NCBI RefSeq assembly: GCF_010669145.1
Contig: NZ_CP048632.1
Span: forward strand, 2,996,501-3,060,500
Direction of reading: 5' to 3'
Length of the DNA stretch: 64,000 nucleotides
DNA from: Rhizobium oryzihabitans
Lineage (GTDB): Bacteria > Pseudomonadota > Alphaproteobacteria > Rhizobiales > Rhizobiaceae
Part shown: positions 28,909-38,596 of the stretch, piece by piece
Layout: each line of letters starts with the position of its first letter
Numbering within the stretch: position 1 is the stretch's first letter
The notes under the pieces: generated by a model
The model's database searches: none
What the model was told of the DNA's origin: nothing
The model's input: only the letters and a program-made list of their open reading frames with translations
Translations under genes and position numbers: made by a program

Positions 28909-29352
28909 ATGAATTACATTGCATTGTTTTTTGCCGTTGCTCTATTTTCTTCAATGGCATCCACGCATGCGCAGGCTCGAAAAGCCAGACTATTTGCCAT
29001 TCCCGGATTTGGTAGCGGTGAAACGATCGATCTCGTCTATGATCTACCGGACACTCCGATGTTCCTTCGAGATGGAAAAGCGTTTGATCTCGGCTATCTG
29101 AACAGCAGCAATGGCAACGCTTATGTTCTTTATAACGGTGACCGCTACACGAAGCTCAGCGACGCGGACATTGCGAAGCTGAAGGCGACGCTGGGTTTCG
29201 ACCCGACGACCAAACACCGCATGGAACGGGTGGAACGCGATGCCGAAAATACTCGCTGGGGCTTCGTGATTTTGATATTGGTGTGGATTGGCGGTCTTTT
29301 CGCGCTTCTCCGTCTGGCCCTGCTTATCTACCGATGGTTGTGCGATCATTGA
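28909..29352 (+). CDS. Exported/membrane protein of unknown function
   Basis: The 147-residue product from ATG 28909 begins with a signal-like segment (YIALFFAVALFSSMASTHAQ), has a soluble middle (LFAIPGFGSGETIDLVYDLP, YTKLSDADIAKLKATLGFDP) and ends with a membrane helix (FVILILVWIGGLFALLRLAL) and a short tail. The frame is open from 28837 but the region before 28909 is very AT-rich and has no good start. I do not recognise the family. The upstream base composition suggests acquired DNA. Confidence 0.65.
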   Translation: MNYIALFFAVALFSSMASTHAQARKARLFAIPGFGSGETIDLVYDLPDTPMFLRDGKAFDLGYLNSSNGNAYVLYNGDRYTKLSDADIAKLKATLGFDPTTKHRMERVERDAENTRWGFVILILVWIGGLFALLRLALLIYRWLCDH

Positions 29353-29587
29353 CGAGCCCCGCGATTACTGGAAATGGCTCAACGGAGGCGGTTGATACGC
29401 CGCTTGAGATCCGCAAGAAGCAACTGGTCAATCGTCACTGGAGCGATACCCAGACCAATCACGACGGGCGCACCTCGGCGGCTTCCGCATCTTCTCACGC
29501 AGGCACTGTGGTCAAGACTTTTGGACGCAGGAGCGGGTGACCTGCGCCGAGACTCCAGAATCCGAAATCGCCGCGAATATCTGACGG

Positions 29588-30634
29588 TTACTCGAACCGA
29601 TCAATGATGCTGATGCCACTTTCCTGGAAACTGTCCATAGCGGGCAGGGCGGCGGCGGCTTCTGTCAGCGAGATGTGGCGGCCGATCAGTTTTTCGGGCG
29701 CAAGCTTACCGCTTTCGATCATCGCCAGCATATCTTCGTAGCGCCATGCCTGCATGCCGTGGCTGCCGTAAATCTCCAGTTCGTGGGCAATCACCCTAGC
29801 CATGGGAATGGCGGGCATGGCGTGATCGGCCAGCATCAGCCCTACCTGCACATGGCGGCCGCGCCGGCGCAGATTGCTGATGGAGTTGCAGCAGGTCTGC
29901 GGGTGACCGAGCGCATCAATCGAGACATGCGCGCCGCCACCCGTCACGTCGCGTACCGCCTCGGCAACATCGGCAACGGAGCGGCTGTTGATGGTGGCGG
30001 TCGCGCCGAGCTGGCGTGCAAGTTCGAGCTTGTCTTCGGCAATGTCGATGGCGACGACCTGCGCGCCGAGACCTGCGCCGATCATGATGGCGGAGAGACC
30101 CACACCGCCGCAGCCGTGCACCGCCAGCCATTCGCCGCCCTTCAGGCGGCCCTGGTCAGTGACGGCCCGAAAGGAGGTGGCGAAACGGCAGCCGAGACCG
30201 GCGGCGGTGGCGTAACTCATCGTATCAGGCAGATGCACGAGATTCTGATCGGCATAATCGATCGCGACATATTCGGCGAAGGAACCCCAATGGGTGAAGC
30301 CGGGCTGGAACTGCGTTTCGCAGACCTGCTGGTTGCCGGAGCGGCATTCATGGCAATGGCCGCAGCCGGAAACGAAGGGCACGGTAACGCGGTCGCCGGT
30401 CTTGAAGCGGGTGACGTTTTTGCCGACAGTGGCGATGACGCCGGCAAATTCATGGCCGGGGACATGCGGAAGGCGAATATCCGTGTCATGCCCCATCCAG
30501 CCGTGCCAGTCGCTCCGGCAGAGGCCGGTTGCCTTTACTTCGATGACCACGCCGCCATCGGTCGGTTCCGGATCGGGCAGGGATGCGACAATTGGGGTCT
30601 CGCCGAACAGTTCGTAAAAAAGCGCGCGCATCAT
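29588..30634 (-). CDS. Zinc-dependent alcohol dehydrogenase (MDR family)
   Basis: The 348-residue product is a medium-chain dehydrogenase. Catalytic zinc residues appear as GLCRSDWHG (Cys, about residue 38) and the PGHEFAG histidine-glutamate; the structural-zinc cysteines lie in [18 protein letters not shown]. The Rossmann fold has [23 protein letters not shown](P)+-linked alcohol oxidation is expected; the substrate is unknown. It lies downstream of the ABC importer genes on the same strand, 92 bases after them, and may be co-transcribed. Confidence 0.9.
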   Translation of the reverse strand: MMRALFYELFGETPIVASLPDPEPTDGGVVIEVKATGLCRSDWHGWMGHDTDIRLPHVPGHEFAGVIATVGKNVTRFKTGDRVTVPFVSGCGHCHECRSGNQQVCETQFQPGFTHWGSFAEYVAIDYADQNLVHLPDTMSYATAAGLGCRFATSFRAVTDQGRLKGGEWLAVHGCGGVGLSAIMIGAGLGAQVVAIDIAEDKLELARQLGATATINSRSVADVAEAVRDVTGGGAHVSIDALGHPQTCCNSISNLRRRGRHVQVGLMLADHAMPAIPMARVIAHELEIYGSHGMQAWRYEDMLAMIESGKLAPEKLIGRHISLTEAAAALPAMDSFQESGISIIDRFE

Positions 30635-30726
30635 GGCCTCACATAGTTGGTATGCAGGTTCGAAGTCATACCTGCTCTACCATGTCCCGCAAATGGGCGG
30701 AGCGGTTTTGCGTCTGGAAAAGCGCT

Positions 30727-31785
30727 TTAGTCCTTGATCACCATAAGATCGCCCGCTGCGAATTTGAGCGTTACCTGTTCGCCAAGGGCGGGTGGTGCTG
30801 TGCCGGGATCATTGAACATGTCGAAAGACAGGGTCGAACCACCGAGATCAAGACGGGTGCGGATGACGGAGCCGAGGAACTGGCTTGAGGTGACGACGCC
30901 CGAAATAGCGACATCGCCCTTCGCATCGGCTCCGAGCGCGCCTGCTTCCGGGCGAAGCGCGAGGGTGATTTTTTCACCGTTTGCCGCATCGACAGGTTTG
31001 TGGAGGGTGATCTGCTGCTCTCCGACACGGATGGCGTTGGTCGAGGAATCGATGACTGTGGCGTCGATCAGGTTCAGCGTGCCGACGAAGGAAGCGACAA
31101 AGCGGGTTGCGGGTTTGTTGTAGATTTCAAAGGGCGAACCGATCTGGTCGGCGCGGCCGGAATTCATGACGACGATGCGGTCGGAGATCGACAGGGCTTC
31201 TTCCTGATCGTGGGTCACGAAAATGGTGGTGATGCCGAGCTTCTGCTGGATCTGACGGATTTCCTCGCGCAGCGACACGCGGATCTTGGCGTCGAGCGCG
31301 GAGAGCGGCTCATCCAGCAGAAGCACTTCCGGCTTCGGTGCCAGGGCACGGGCGAGTGCCACGCGCTGCTGCTGGCCACCCGACATCTGATAGGGGTAGC
31401 GGTCCGCGAGATGCTCCAGATGGATAAGCTGGAGCATTTCCTTCACGCGCGCATCGATCTCGGCTTTCGGCTTGCCGGCGACTTTGAGCCCGAAGGCGAC
31501 ATTCTCGTAGACATTCATGTTGGGGAACAGCGCATAGGCCTGAAACACCATGCCGATATTGCGCTGGTTTGGTCTGAGCGTCGTCTGGTCCTTGCCATTG
31601 ATGACGATCGATCCGCCAGTCGGGATTTCAAAACCGGCGATCATGCGCAGCACGGTGGTCTTGCCGCAGCCCGACGGGCCGAGAAAGGAGACGAACTCGC
31701 CCTTTTCGATGGCCATGTCGAAATCATGCACGACCTGCACGGAACCGAAGGATTTCTTGATGTTGCTAAGTGTCAAAAAGCTCAT
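30727..31785 (-). CDS. ABC importer ATP-binding protein (PotA/FbpC-like)
   Basis: The 352-residue product has Walker A GPSGCGKTT, the Q loop MVFQAYALFPNM, signature MSGGQQQRVALARAL, Walker B VLLLDEPLSALD and the switch His in FVTHDQEEA, followed by a C-terminal TOBE regulatory domain. It powers the importer formed with the two permeases and binding protein just upstream; 13 bases separate it from the preceding permease. Relatives carry polyamines, iron or aminoethylphosphonate. Confidence 0.93.
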   Translation of the reverse strand: MSFLTLSNIKKSFGSVQVVHDFDMAIEKGEFVSFLGPSGCGKTTVLRMIAGFEIPTGGSIVINGKDQTTLRPNQRNIGMVFQAYALFPNMNVYENVAFGLKVAGKPKAEIDARVKEMLQLIHLEHLADRYPYQMSGGQQQRVALARALAPKPEVLLLDEPLSALDAKIRVSLREEIRQIQQKLGITTIFVTHDQEEALSISDRIVVMNSGRADQIGSPFEIYNKPATRFVASFVGTLNLIDATVIDSSTNAIRVGEQQITLHKPVDAANGEKITLALRPEAGALGADAKGDVAISGVVTSSQFLGSVIRTRLDLGGSTLSFDMFNDPGTAPPALGEQVTLKFAAGDLMVIKD

Positions 31786-31798
31786 GAAAATCTTGTCC

Positions 31799-32581
31799 TC
31801 AGGCCTTGGGAGGCGCGCCCTTCTGGTAGCGTGAAACGAGTTGGATCAGACCGAGGCAACCCCAGGTGATGCCGAAGGAAATCACGGCAAGTGCCGCCGG
31901 TTCATAGGCGCGGTTGGCGCCGAGCAGCTGCATATAGGGGCCGAAGGCCGGGCGGTTCAAAAGGGCTGCCATGGTGAATTCACCGATGACGATGGCGAAG
32001 GTCAGAAATGCGCCTGACAGCACCGCGACCAGAACATTGGGCAGGATGATGCGCGACAGGATGGTCGTCCAGCCGGCACCCAGGCTTTGCGCAGCCTCCG
32101 TCAACGTCGCGACATCAATGGTTCTGAGACCGGTATCCACGGCGCGGTACATATAGGGCAAGGCGAGCGTGGCATAACCGAACATCAGAAGCAGGTTGGT
32201 GCCGAAGGTCGTGCCGGTCAGCGGCAGCCAGCTGGAGGTGTTGTAAAGCCTGATGTAACCGAAGACGATGACGATGGCCGGGATGACCAGCGGCAGGAGC
32301 GTGATGAACTCGATATAGGGGCGCAGGTGCGGCAGTTTCAGGCGTACCCAATAGGCGGTGGGCACGACCAGCAGAACCCCGAAAACGATGGTGAACAGCG
32401 CCATCACCACCGAATAGCTGAAGGTTTCCTGAAAACGCGGGTCGGTGAGCACCTTGCCATAGGCGTCGAAGGAATATTCTCCGCGCCGCATCTTCAGGGA
32501 GAAGTTGGTCATGCCGATCAGCGGCAGAGCGAAATAAAGAAGGCCGAAGACCAGCGCGCCCCAGGCGAAGAAACGCTTCAT
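31799..32581 (-). CDS. ABC importer permease (second subunit)
   Basis: The 260-residue membrane protein has about six helices and the binding-protein-dependent transport signature AQSLGAGWTTILSRIILPNV, which contacts the ATPase. The ATG at 32581 overlaps the stop of the upstream permease gene (ATGA), showing translational coupling; the frame is also open to a GTG at 32590. Confidence 0.92.
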   Translation of the reverse strand: MKRFFAWGALVFGLLYFALPLIGMTNFSLKMRRGEYSFDAYGKVLTDPRFQETFSYSVVMALFTIVFGVLLVVPTAYWVRLKLPHLRPYIEFITLLPLVIPAIVIVFGYIRLYNTSSWLPLTGTTFGTNLLLMFGYATLALPYMYRAVDTGLRTIDVATLTEAAQSLGAGWTTILSRIILPNVLVAVLSGAFLTFAIVIGEFTMAALLNRPAFGPYMQLLGANRAYEPAALAVISFGITWGCLGLIQLVSRYQKGAPPKA

Positions 32582-33462
32582 TTCAGCCACCTTTCGCTGC
32601 GGGCTCGCAGCCAGATATAAAGCGCATTGGCAATGCCGGTGACGACGATCATGCCGAAGGCGAGCGCGTAACCGAGATGCGGATTGCCGAGAACGTCACC
32701 ACGGATCTGCGCGAAGAGCAGGATCGGCACGATGTTGAGCGAGGAGCCGGTGAGCGCGATTGCGGTGGCCACCGCGCCGAAGGCATTGGCAAACAGCAGC
32801 GACATGGTGCCGAGCAGCGACGGCAGCAGGATGGGGAAGGCCACCATGCGCCAATATTGCAGGCCGGTCGCGCCAAGGATTTCCGCAGCCTCGCGCCATT
32901 CGCGCTTCAGCCCGTCCAGCGCCGGCGTGATGATGAGGATCATCAGCGGTATCTGGAAGAACAGATAGGTGACGGTCAGGCCCCAGAAGGACAGGATGTT
33001 GAAGCCGAGCAGCCGGAGATCGATGCCGATCTGCGTCTTCAGAAACACTGTGAGCAGGCCGACCGGGCCGAGCGTCGCGATAAAGGCGAAGGCAAGCGGC
33101 ACGCCGGCGAATTGCGAGGCGACGCCCGAAAAGGTCAGAAGCGGTCCGCGAATGCGCTGCGGCAGGCCACCAAGCACCACGGCAGCGGCGACGGCAAAGC
33201 CGATCAGGCAGCCGAGAGCCGCCGAGGCGAGGCTGATCTTGATCGAAATCCAGTAGGCCGCGAGAATGGAAGAGGTGAAAAGTCCGGCAATGTTTTCCAG
33301 CGTGAAGCTGCCATCGGTACGCTGAAATGCGCCGATGACGATCTTCATCGTCGGCATGATCAGAAACAGCAGAACAAAAACGGCAAAAGGTACGACGCCA
33401 ATCCAGTGCAGCGGCAGTTTCCTGCCCGCGTCGGATGGTCCGCCGGTGTTGGTTGATGGCAT
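32578..33462 (-). CDS. ABC importer permease (first subunit)
   Basis: The 294-residue product has six or seven helices and the EAA-type loop WREAAEILGATGLQYWRMVAFP. With the next gene it forms the membrane channel of the importer. ATG 33462 is preferred over TTG 33474, with GGGGAC about 5 bases upstream. A hairpin in the gap from the binding-protein gene probably lowers its expression relative to that gene. Confidence 0.9.
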   Translation of the reverse strand: MPSTNTGGPSDAGRKLPLHWIGVVPFAVFVLLFLIMPTMKIVIGAFQRTDGSFTLENIAGLFTSSILAAYWISIKISLASAALGCLIGFAVAAAVVLGGLPQRIRGPLLTFSGVASQFAGVPLAFAFIATLGPVGLLTVFLKTQIGIDLRLLGFNILSFWGLTVTYLFFQIPLMILIITPALDGLKREWREAAEILGATGLQYWRMVAFPILLPSLLGTMSLLFANAFGAVATAIALTGSSLNIVPILLFAQIRGDVLGNPHLGYALAFGMIVVTGIANALYIWLRARSERWLK

Positions 33463-33512
33463 CCTTGTCCCCAAACGCCGTTTTCAAACGGTCTGTATAT
33501 AAAGGTCTACAT

Positions 33513-33553
33513 CATAAAAGAAGCACCCCGGCTTTTGACCGGCCGGGGTGCGT
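33513..33553 (-). terminator. Attenuating hairpin between binding-protein and permease genes
   Basis: The stem GCACCCCGG / CCGGGGTGC, read on the minus strand, is followed by a T-rich stretch. Such partial terminators are common after binding-protein genes. Confidence 0.8.
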
Positions 33554-33563
33554 TTTCAACAGT

Positions 33564-34670
33564 TTACTTCACGTTTGCGCCGACGACGCTGTCCCAGCCG
33601 CCGGTAACGGCAGCCTTGTTGGCATCGACTTCCTCGAGCGTCGGGAAGATCGCCTTTTCATAGGCTGCTGCCGGCGGCAGGCTGTCGATCAGTTCCTGCG
33701 GAACCTTGCCGGCCTTGACCATGGCGTTGAAGCGGATCGGGTGGCAATAGCCCTTCAGCCAGCCAAGCTGACCGTCGTCGGAGTAGAGGTGTTCCATCCA
33801 GAGCTTGGCAGCGTTCGGATGCGGGGCGTAAGCGGAGATGCCCTGAACATAAACGCCGGCCAGAACGCCCTTTTCAGGAACGACAACTTCTGTCGGCGGG
33901 TTGTCGTTCAGCGTCTTCTTCCAGGACAGCGCGTTATAGTCCCAGGCAACGATGATCGGCGTCGCGCCCTGCGCCAGCGTGCCGGCCTTGCCGATGACCG
34001 GCAGGAAGTTGCCAGCCTTGTTGAGATCGGCAAAATATTTCAGGCCAGCTTCACCGGCTTCCTTGCCGGACTTCGCGCCCGTGGCAAGACCGGCGGCGAG
34101 AACGCCGAGGATAGCCTGGTTGGAAGCGCGCGGGTCACCGGCGAGCGCTACCTGACCGGAATATTCCGGCTTCAGCAGGTCGGCCCAGTCCTTCGGTGTG
34201 TTCTTGACGAGGTCCTTGTTCACGAACATCGACATGACGCCGTAATAGTCGCCGTACCAGTAACCGTCGGCATCCTTGACGTTGTCAGGAATTTCCGACC
34301 AGGTGGAGACCTTGTAAGGCTGCAGCAGGCCTTCGGCCTTCATCTGCGGGCCGAAGGCAAGACCGACGTCGATCACGTCAGGGGCCTGCGGGCCCTTGTT
34401 GTCCTTGTTGGCCTTCACCGCTTCCACTTCGTCGGCGGAGCCGGCGTCGGGGTTCAGTTCGTTGACGGTGATTTCCGGATATTTCGCCTTGAAGGAGGCG
34501 ATCACGTCACCGTAACCGCACCAGTCGTGCGGCAGCGCGATGGTTGTCAGCATGCCTTCCTTCTTGGCGGCAGCGATCAGTTCGGCGCTCGGCTCAGCAG
34601 CAGCGATCGCGGTGGAGGCGATGACCAGTGCGGTGGTGGTAGCAAGCAGTCGGCGGCAGTGAGAGATCAC
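33564..34670 (-). CDS. ABC importer periplasmic solute-binding protein
   Basis: The 368-residue product has a signal peptide (LLATTTALVIASTAIAAAEP) and a two-domain binding fold typical of the polyamine/iron/aminoethylphosphonate group (ELIAAAKKEGMLTTIALP, PDVIDVGLAFGPQMKAEGLL, ANKDLV-like VNKDLVKNTPKDWADLLKPE). The start is GTG 34670 with GAGGAG 7 bases upstream. It heads the importer operon, next to an RpiR regulator. The ligand cannot be read; an amine or small phosphonate would fit neighbours. Confidence 0.9.
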   Translation of the reverse strand: MISHCRRLLATTTALVIASTAIAAAEPSAELIAAAKKEGMLTTIALPHDWCGYGDVIASFKAKYPEITVNELNPDAGSADEVEAVKANKDNKGPQAPDVIDVGLAFGPQMKAEGLLQPYKVSTWSEIPDNVKDADGYWYGDYYGVMSMFVNKDLVKNTPKDWADLLKPEYSGQVALAGDPRASNQAILGVLAAGLATGAKSGKEAGEAGLKYFADLNKAGNFLPVIGKAGTLAQGATPIIVAWDYNALSWKKTLNDNPPTEVVVPEKGVLAGVYVQGISAYAPHPNAAKLWMEHLYSDDGQLGWLKGYCHPIRFNAMVKAGKVPQELIDSLPPAAAYEKAIFPTLEEVDANKAAVTGGWDSVVGANVK

Positions 34671-34959
34671 TTTTTTCTCCTCTTCGTGTTCTCATATTGC
34701 GGACGCTGATACGGATTGTAGATGAAGCTAATGTGACGGTTGGATTGCAATTTATTTATCCGGATTCCGTCACTTTACGCCCATTTTCCGCCATCGTCAG
34801 GCTTTATGCCTGCAATTGCGGGAGAATCCCCTCATCATCCTATCGGCAGATATGTTCCCCAGCTTGGTCATTTATCCTGTTTTATCGTGCTGGTAGCGAT
34901 TACAGGTATCCAATCAGCGAGTGGCATCCGCGTCAAGCAAGATGCCGGCTATATAGTTT

Positions 34960-35838
34960 TCAAGTCCGGTCCGGTCTGCGGAACAGGCGTGTCTGCTCAA
35001 ACAGACCCTCTAGCGCATTCATGCGCTCTTTCGTTTCATCCCATGTGCCGCTCTGCACCGCTTCGATCAGGGCTTCGACGACAAACAATGTCACGACCGA
35101 GGAATCCCATGCCGAGGGCGCTTCGATCTTCACACGGAATGTGTGGAGCGCGTGACGCGCGACGGGCGACGTCCATTGATCGGTGAAGAGGATGATCTGC
35201 ACGCCGTTTGCTTTCGCCACTTCGGCGAGCGTCGTCATGTCGTGTTCGTAGCGGCGGATGTCGAAGATGACCAGCACGTCGCCAGCGCTCATATTCAGCA
35301 TATATTGCGGCCAGGCGCTGGAATTCGACGACATCAACGTCGTTTTCGGGCGGATCACCTGCATATGGGTGAAGAAATATTCGGCGAGCGCGCCGGTGAT
35401 GCGCCCGCCGACGAAATAAATGCTGCGCTTGCGGTCGGAAAGCAGTGCCGCGGCATTGTCGAAGACGGCGGTGTCGAGATCACCAAGCGTATCGCGCAGA
35501 TTGCCGGTGATGGCGTCGGCAAAGCGGTTGAGAATATGCAGGCCCGGGGCATTGGTGGCCCAGCGGTCATGTTTCGCAATCGGGCCCGATATCGTTGCTT
35601 CCAGTTCCTGGTGCAGATGCGCCTGAAACTCCGGGTAACCCTTGTAGCCGAGCTTCTGCACCATGCGCGCCACTGTCGGCGTCGAGACGCCGGCATTTTC
35701 CGCGATGGTGGTAATGCTGCCAAGGCCGGAGACGGGGTAGTTGCCGAGCAGGCTCTCCGCCAGCCGTTTTTCCGAACGGGTCAGCGCGTCGTAATGGGCA
35801 TGGATGACATCCGACACGGTCGCCGTCGTGCTGCGCAA
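34960..35838 (-). CDS. MurR/RpiR family transcriptional regulator
   Basis: The 292-residue product has an N-terminal HTH_6 domain (TRSEKRLAESLLGNYPVSGL, IAENAGVSTPTVARMVQKLG) and a C-terminal SIS domain that binds phosphorylated sugars or related ligands (IYFVGGRITGALAEYFFTH, GDVLVIFDIRRYEHD). The start is TTG 35838 with AGGGGAAA upstream. It is placed between the ABC importer and the divergent amidohydrolase/permease/ligase genes and probably controls one or both. Confidence 0.9.
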   Translation of the reverse strand: MRSTTATVSDVIHAHYDALTRSEKRLAESLLGNYPVSGLGSITTIAENAGVSTPTVARMVQKLGYKGYPEFQAHLHQELEATISGPIAKHDRWATNAPGLHILNRFADAITGNLRDTLGDLDTAVFDNAAALLSDRKRSIYFVGGRITGALAEYFFTHMQVIRPKTTLMSSNSSAWPQYMLNMSAGDVLVIFDIRRYEHDMTTLAEVAKANGVQIILFTDQWTSPVARHALHTFRVKIEAPSAWDSSVVTLFVVEALIEAVQSGTWDETKERMNALEGLFEQTRLFRRPDRT

Positions 35839-35959
35839 ATCTTTCCCCTTCCGGTCTTTTTGCCGGTGTAACCGCTAAAATAAACATCTGCGCCAGCTAT
35901 CGAGTCAATGGCAAAATGAAGAGAAAATTTCAAAATTCCATTTGACACTCGCAATAATG

Positions 35960-35975
35960 TGAAGAATTCTTTTCG
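35960..35975. promoter_or_regulatory. Possible RpiR operator/promoter in divergent region
   Basis: AAGAATTCTT (35962-35971) is a perfect palindrome inside the wider imperfect repeat GAAGAATTCTTTTC. A TTGACA element lies at 35942-35947, 14 bases before it, so the site covers the likely -10 region of the rightward promoter. RpiR-type sites often contain GAA...TTC repeats; the link is inferred. Confidence 0.4.
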
Positions 35976-36014
35976 TCATTGGTGGAGCGACGGGGTTCCG
36001 GGTGGGGTTCGTGC

Positions 36015-36788
36015 ATGACGGTGCGTTCACGGTTTTTCACAGAAGCGGAAGGGCAGGCCGTTGGCGTCGAGAACGCCGCAGCGAAGGGCGACGTCCTTCT
36101 TGTCTGCGAGCACGCATCCGCCACCATTCCGGAAAAAATCGGCACGCTCGGTCTTTCGCAGGAGGTTCTTTCCAGCCATGCGGCTTGGGATCCGGGGGCT
36201 CTGGCCGTTGCGAGGCTGCTGTCGCAAAGCCTTGATGCAACACTCGTGCATCAAAGGTTTTCGCGGCTTGTCTATGATTGCAACCGTCCGCCCGAATCAC
36301 CTTCCGCCATGCCGGTGAAAAGCGAAATCTATGACATTCCCGGTAATTTCGATCTGAGCGAAGCGGAGCGTTTCGCCCGTACCTCCGCGCTTTACGTGCC
36401 GTTTCACGACCGTGTGAGCGAGATCATCGCCGAGCGGCAGGCGGCCGGCCGCCGAGTGGTGGTGGTGACCATTCATAGTTTTACGCCGGTCTATCACGGT
36501 AAATTCCGCGAGGTGCAAATCGGCATCCTGCACGATACCGACAGCCGTCTGGCCGATGCGATGCTTTCGGATGCTGAAGGCTCCGCGCTCACGGTCCGGC
36601 GCAATGATCCCTATGGTCCGGAAGACGGGGTGACGCATACGCTGCGGTTGCACGCGCTGTCGGACGGACTTTTGAATGTGATGATCGAGATCCGCAACGA
36701 TCTGGTCGCCAATGAGCAGGACCAGTCGGCCATTGCCGGCTTCCTAAACGAACTTATGGGGAAGGCGCTCTCATCAATCGATGAGTGA
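36015..36788 (+). CDS. N-formylglutamate amidohydrolase family protein
   Basis: The 257-residue product matches the zinc amidohydrolase family of N-formylglutamate deformylase: VCEHASATIP near residue 28, WDPGALAVAR, VYDCNRPPESP, VVTIHSFTPVYHG around 150, and MIEIRNDL near the C-terminus. Classical members release formate from N-formylglutamate in histidine breakdown, but no hut genes are here. Its place at the head of the permease-ligase-dehydrogenase genes suggests it hydrolyses a gamma-glutamyl amide product such as gamma-glutamylglycine. ATG 36015 is preferred over in-frame TTG/GTG codons at 35979-35982, with GGGG about 8 bases upstream. Confidence 0.85.
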   Translation: MTVRSRFFTEAEGQAVGVENAAAKGDVLLVCEHASATIPEKIGTLGLSQEVLSSHAAWDPGALAVARLLSQSLDATLVHQRFSRLVYDCNRPPESPSAMPVKSEIYDIPGNFDLSEAERFARTSALYVPFHDRVSEIIAERQAAGRRVVVVTIHSFTPVYHGKFREVQIGILHDTDSRLADAMLSDAEGSALTVRRNDPYGPEDGVTHTLRLHALSDGLLNVMIEIRNDLVANEQDQSAIAGFLNELMGKALSSIDE

Positions 36789-36798
36789 GGGAGCAAGG

Positions 36799-36831
36799 GC
36801 CGGCCGACGGTGAAAACACCGCGGCCGGCCG
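36799..36831. other. GC-rich hairpin between amidohydrolase and permease genes
   Basis: GCCGGCCGACGGTG pairs with CACCGCGGCCGGC around AAAA. There is no T run, so it looks like an mRNA processing or stability element rather than a terminator. Confidence 0.55.
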
Positions 36832-37015
36832 TCAAAACGAGACTGCCGCCATCGAATAAAAGCCGGCCATGAAGCCGAAAAGACATGCAGCGGCAAGGGA
36901 ACAGCAAGTGCGTGCGGCACAGGGCGGGAAACCTCGCGAAGGTGCTGAAAACTGGGGCACAATCGGCCAATAATGGCTGACTGGCTTGTTTTTTTCTTAT
37001 TCAGGAGAGAAGGGC

Positions 37016-38530
37016 ATGGACAGTTCATCATCAGGCGTCAGCTACAAGAAGGCTGATGCATCCTATTTCGAAAAACGCGGACTTTCCCGTTATGCGGGCG
37101 TGTGGTCGCTCTGGTCGCTCGGCGTCGGCGCGGTTATTTCCGGGCATTTTTCCGGATGGAATTTCGGCTTTTCCACTGGCGGCTGGGGCGGCATGCTGGT
37201 GGCGGGCATCATCATCGCCATCATGTATCTCGGGCTGACATTTTCGATTGCGGAAATGAGCCCGGCATTGCCGCACACCGGTGCGGCCTATTCCTTCGCC
37301 CGCACGGCCATGGGCCCATGGGGCGGCTTCATCACCGGGCTTTGCGAGAATGTGGAATATGTGCTGACGCCGGCGGTCGTCGTCACCTTCATCACGGCCT
37401 ATGTGAACTCCATTCTTGGGCTCGATCCGGCCTATTCACCTTTCGTGTGGATAGTCTTTTATGCAATTTTCCTTGCGCTCAACGTCTTCGGGCTTGAGCT
37501 TTCCTTTAAGGTCACGCTGGTCATCACGCTGATCTCGCTCACCGTTCTGGTGTTCTTCTGGATCAGCGCCATTCCGAATATCGATTTTTCGCGTTTTGCG
37601 CTCAATATCGGTGTCGGCCCTGACGGCAAGGCGGTGGAGCTGCCGGAAGGTGGCGGTTCCTTCTTCCCCTTCGGTTTTTCGGGCGTTCTCGCCACGCTGC
37701 CCTTTGCAGTCTGGCTGTTCCTTGCCATCGAGCAGCTGCCGCTGGCGGCTGAAGAATCGGTCGATCCGAAACGCGACATGCCGAAGGGCATCATTCTCGG
37801 CATGGTGACGCTGATGGTTTCGGCCTTCATGATCGTATTGCTCAACCCGTCCCTGCCGGGCGTCGGCGCCTTCCATCTCAGCTCCTCGCTCGAGCCGCTG
37901 CTTGATGGCTTCAAGGCGATCTATGGCGATGGCGGCGTGGTGGTGCTCGGTCTCGTTGCCTTGACCGGCCTGATCGCCAGCTTCCACACGATCCTTTATG
38001 CACAGGGCCGGCAGATCTATTCGCTGTCGCGTGCGGGTTACTTCCCGACCTTGCTGTCGATCACCCACTCCAAATACCGCACGCCTTACGTTGCCAATAT
38101 CACCGGCGCGATTGTCGGCCTTGCGGTCATGCTGGTCATCTGGTTCTCGCTGGGTGCGGAAGAGGGCGGCAGCATCATCGGCAGCGTGCTTTTGAACATG
38201 GCCGTGTTCGGCGCCATGTTCTCCTACATCATGCAGGCGATTTCCTTCATTCTGCTCCGGAAGAACCTGCCGCATATCGAGCGGCCGTTCCGCTCGCCCT
38301 TCGGCATTCCGGGCGCGGTGCTGACGGTCATCATCGCCATCGTCACGCTGCTTTACCAGATACAGGATCCGAACTTCACCAAGGGCGTGCTCTGGGTCGC
38401 CGTATGGTTCGCCGTGGCGATCGCCTATTTCGCCTTTGTCGGACGCCACCGCCTCATCCTGTCGCCGGAAGAGGAATTCGCGCTGGAGCACAAGCAGGCT
38501 GCGGTTGCCGCAGCCGCTGCAAAGGCCTGA
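37016..38530 (+). CDS. Ethanolamine permease-type APC transporter
   Basis: The 504-residue product has 12 helices of the amino acid-polyamine-organocation superfamily. The segment VGAVISGHFSGWNFGFSTGG, followed by WGGMLVAG, is the hallmark of the ethanolamine permease (Eat) branch, and EMSPALPHTGAAYSFARTAM is the usual helix 2-3 region. It would import ethanolamine or a similar amino alcohol with protons. AGGAG lies about 9 bases before ATG 37016. The next genes code for a gamma-glutamyl ligase and two dehydrogenases, which supports an amine substrate that is then glutamylated. Confidence 0.85.
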   Translation: MDSSSSGVSYKKADASYFEKRGLSRYAGVWSLWSLGVGAVISGHFSGWNFGFSTGGWGGMLVAGIIIAIMYLGLTFSIAEMSPALPHTGAAYSFARTAMGPWGGFITGLCENVEYVLTPAVVVTFITAYVNSILGLDPAYSPFVWIVFYAIFLALNVFGLELSFKVTLVITLISLTVLVFFWISAIPNIDFSRFALNIGVGPDGKAVELPEGGGSFFPFGFSGVLATLPFAVWLFLAIEQLPLAAEESVDPKRDMPKGIILGMVTLMVSAFMIVLLNPSLPGVGAFHLSSSLEPLLDGFKAIYGDGGVVVLGLVALTGLIASFHTILYAQGRQIYSLSRAGYFPTLLSITHSKYRTPYVANITGAIVGLAVMLVIWFSLGAEEGGSIIGSVLLNMAVFGAMFSYIMQAISFILLRKNLPHIERPFRSPFGIPGAVLTVIIAIVTLLYQIQDPNFTKGVLWVAVWFAVAIAYFAFVGRHRLILSPEEEFALEHKQAAVAAAAAKA

Positions 38531-38543
38531 TGCTCAAACGAAA

Positions 38544-38568
38544 CGGGCGGCCGCATCCCGGCCGCCCG
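38544..38568. other. GC-rich hairpin between permease and ligase genes
   Basis: CGGGCGGCCG pairs with CGGCCGCCCG around a 5-base loop. It lacks a T run and probably modulates rather than ends transcription. Confidence 0.55.
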
Positions 38569-38596
38569 GTCGCCACAATAAGAGGGAACGGACAAA

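Noticed and set aside
27757..29352. Phage-defence locus built on the ATPase and the adjacent AT-rich gene.
   Set aside because: The ATPase has no adjacent nuclease, reverse transcriptase or toxin, and the genes diverge. The available evidence does not support a defence system.
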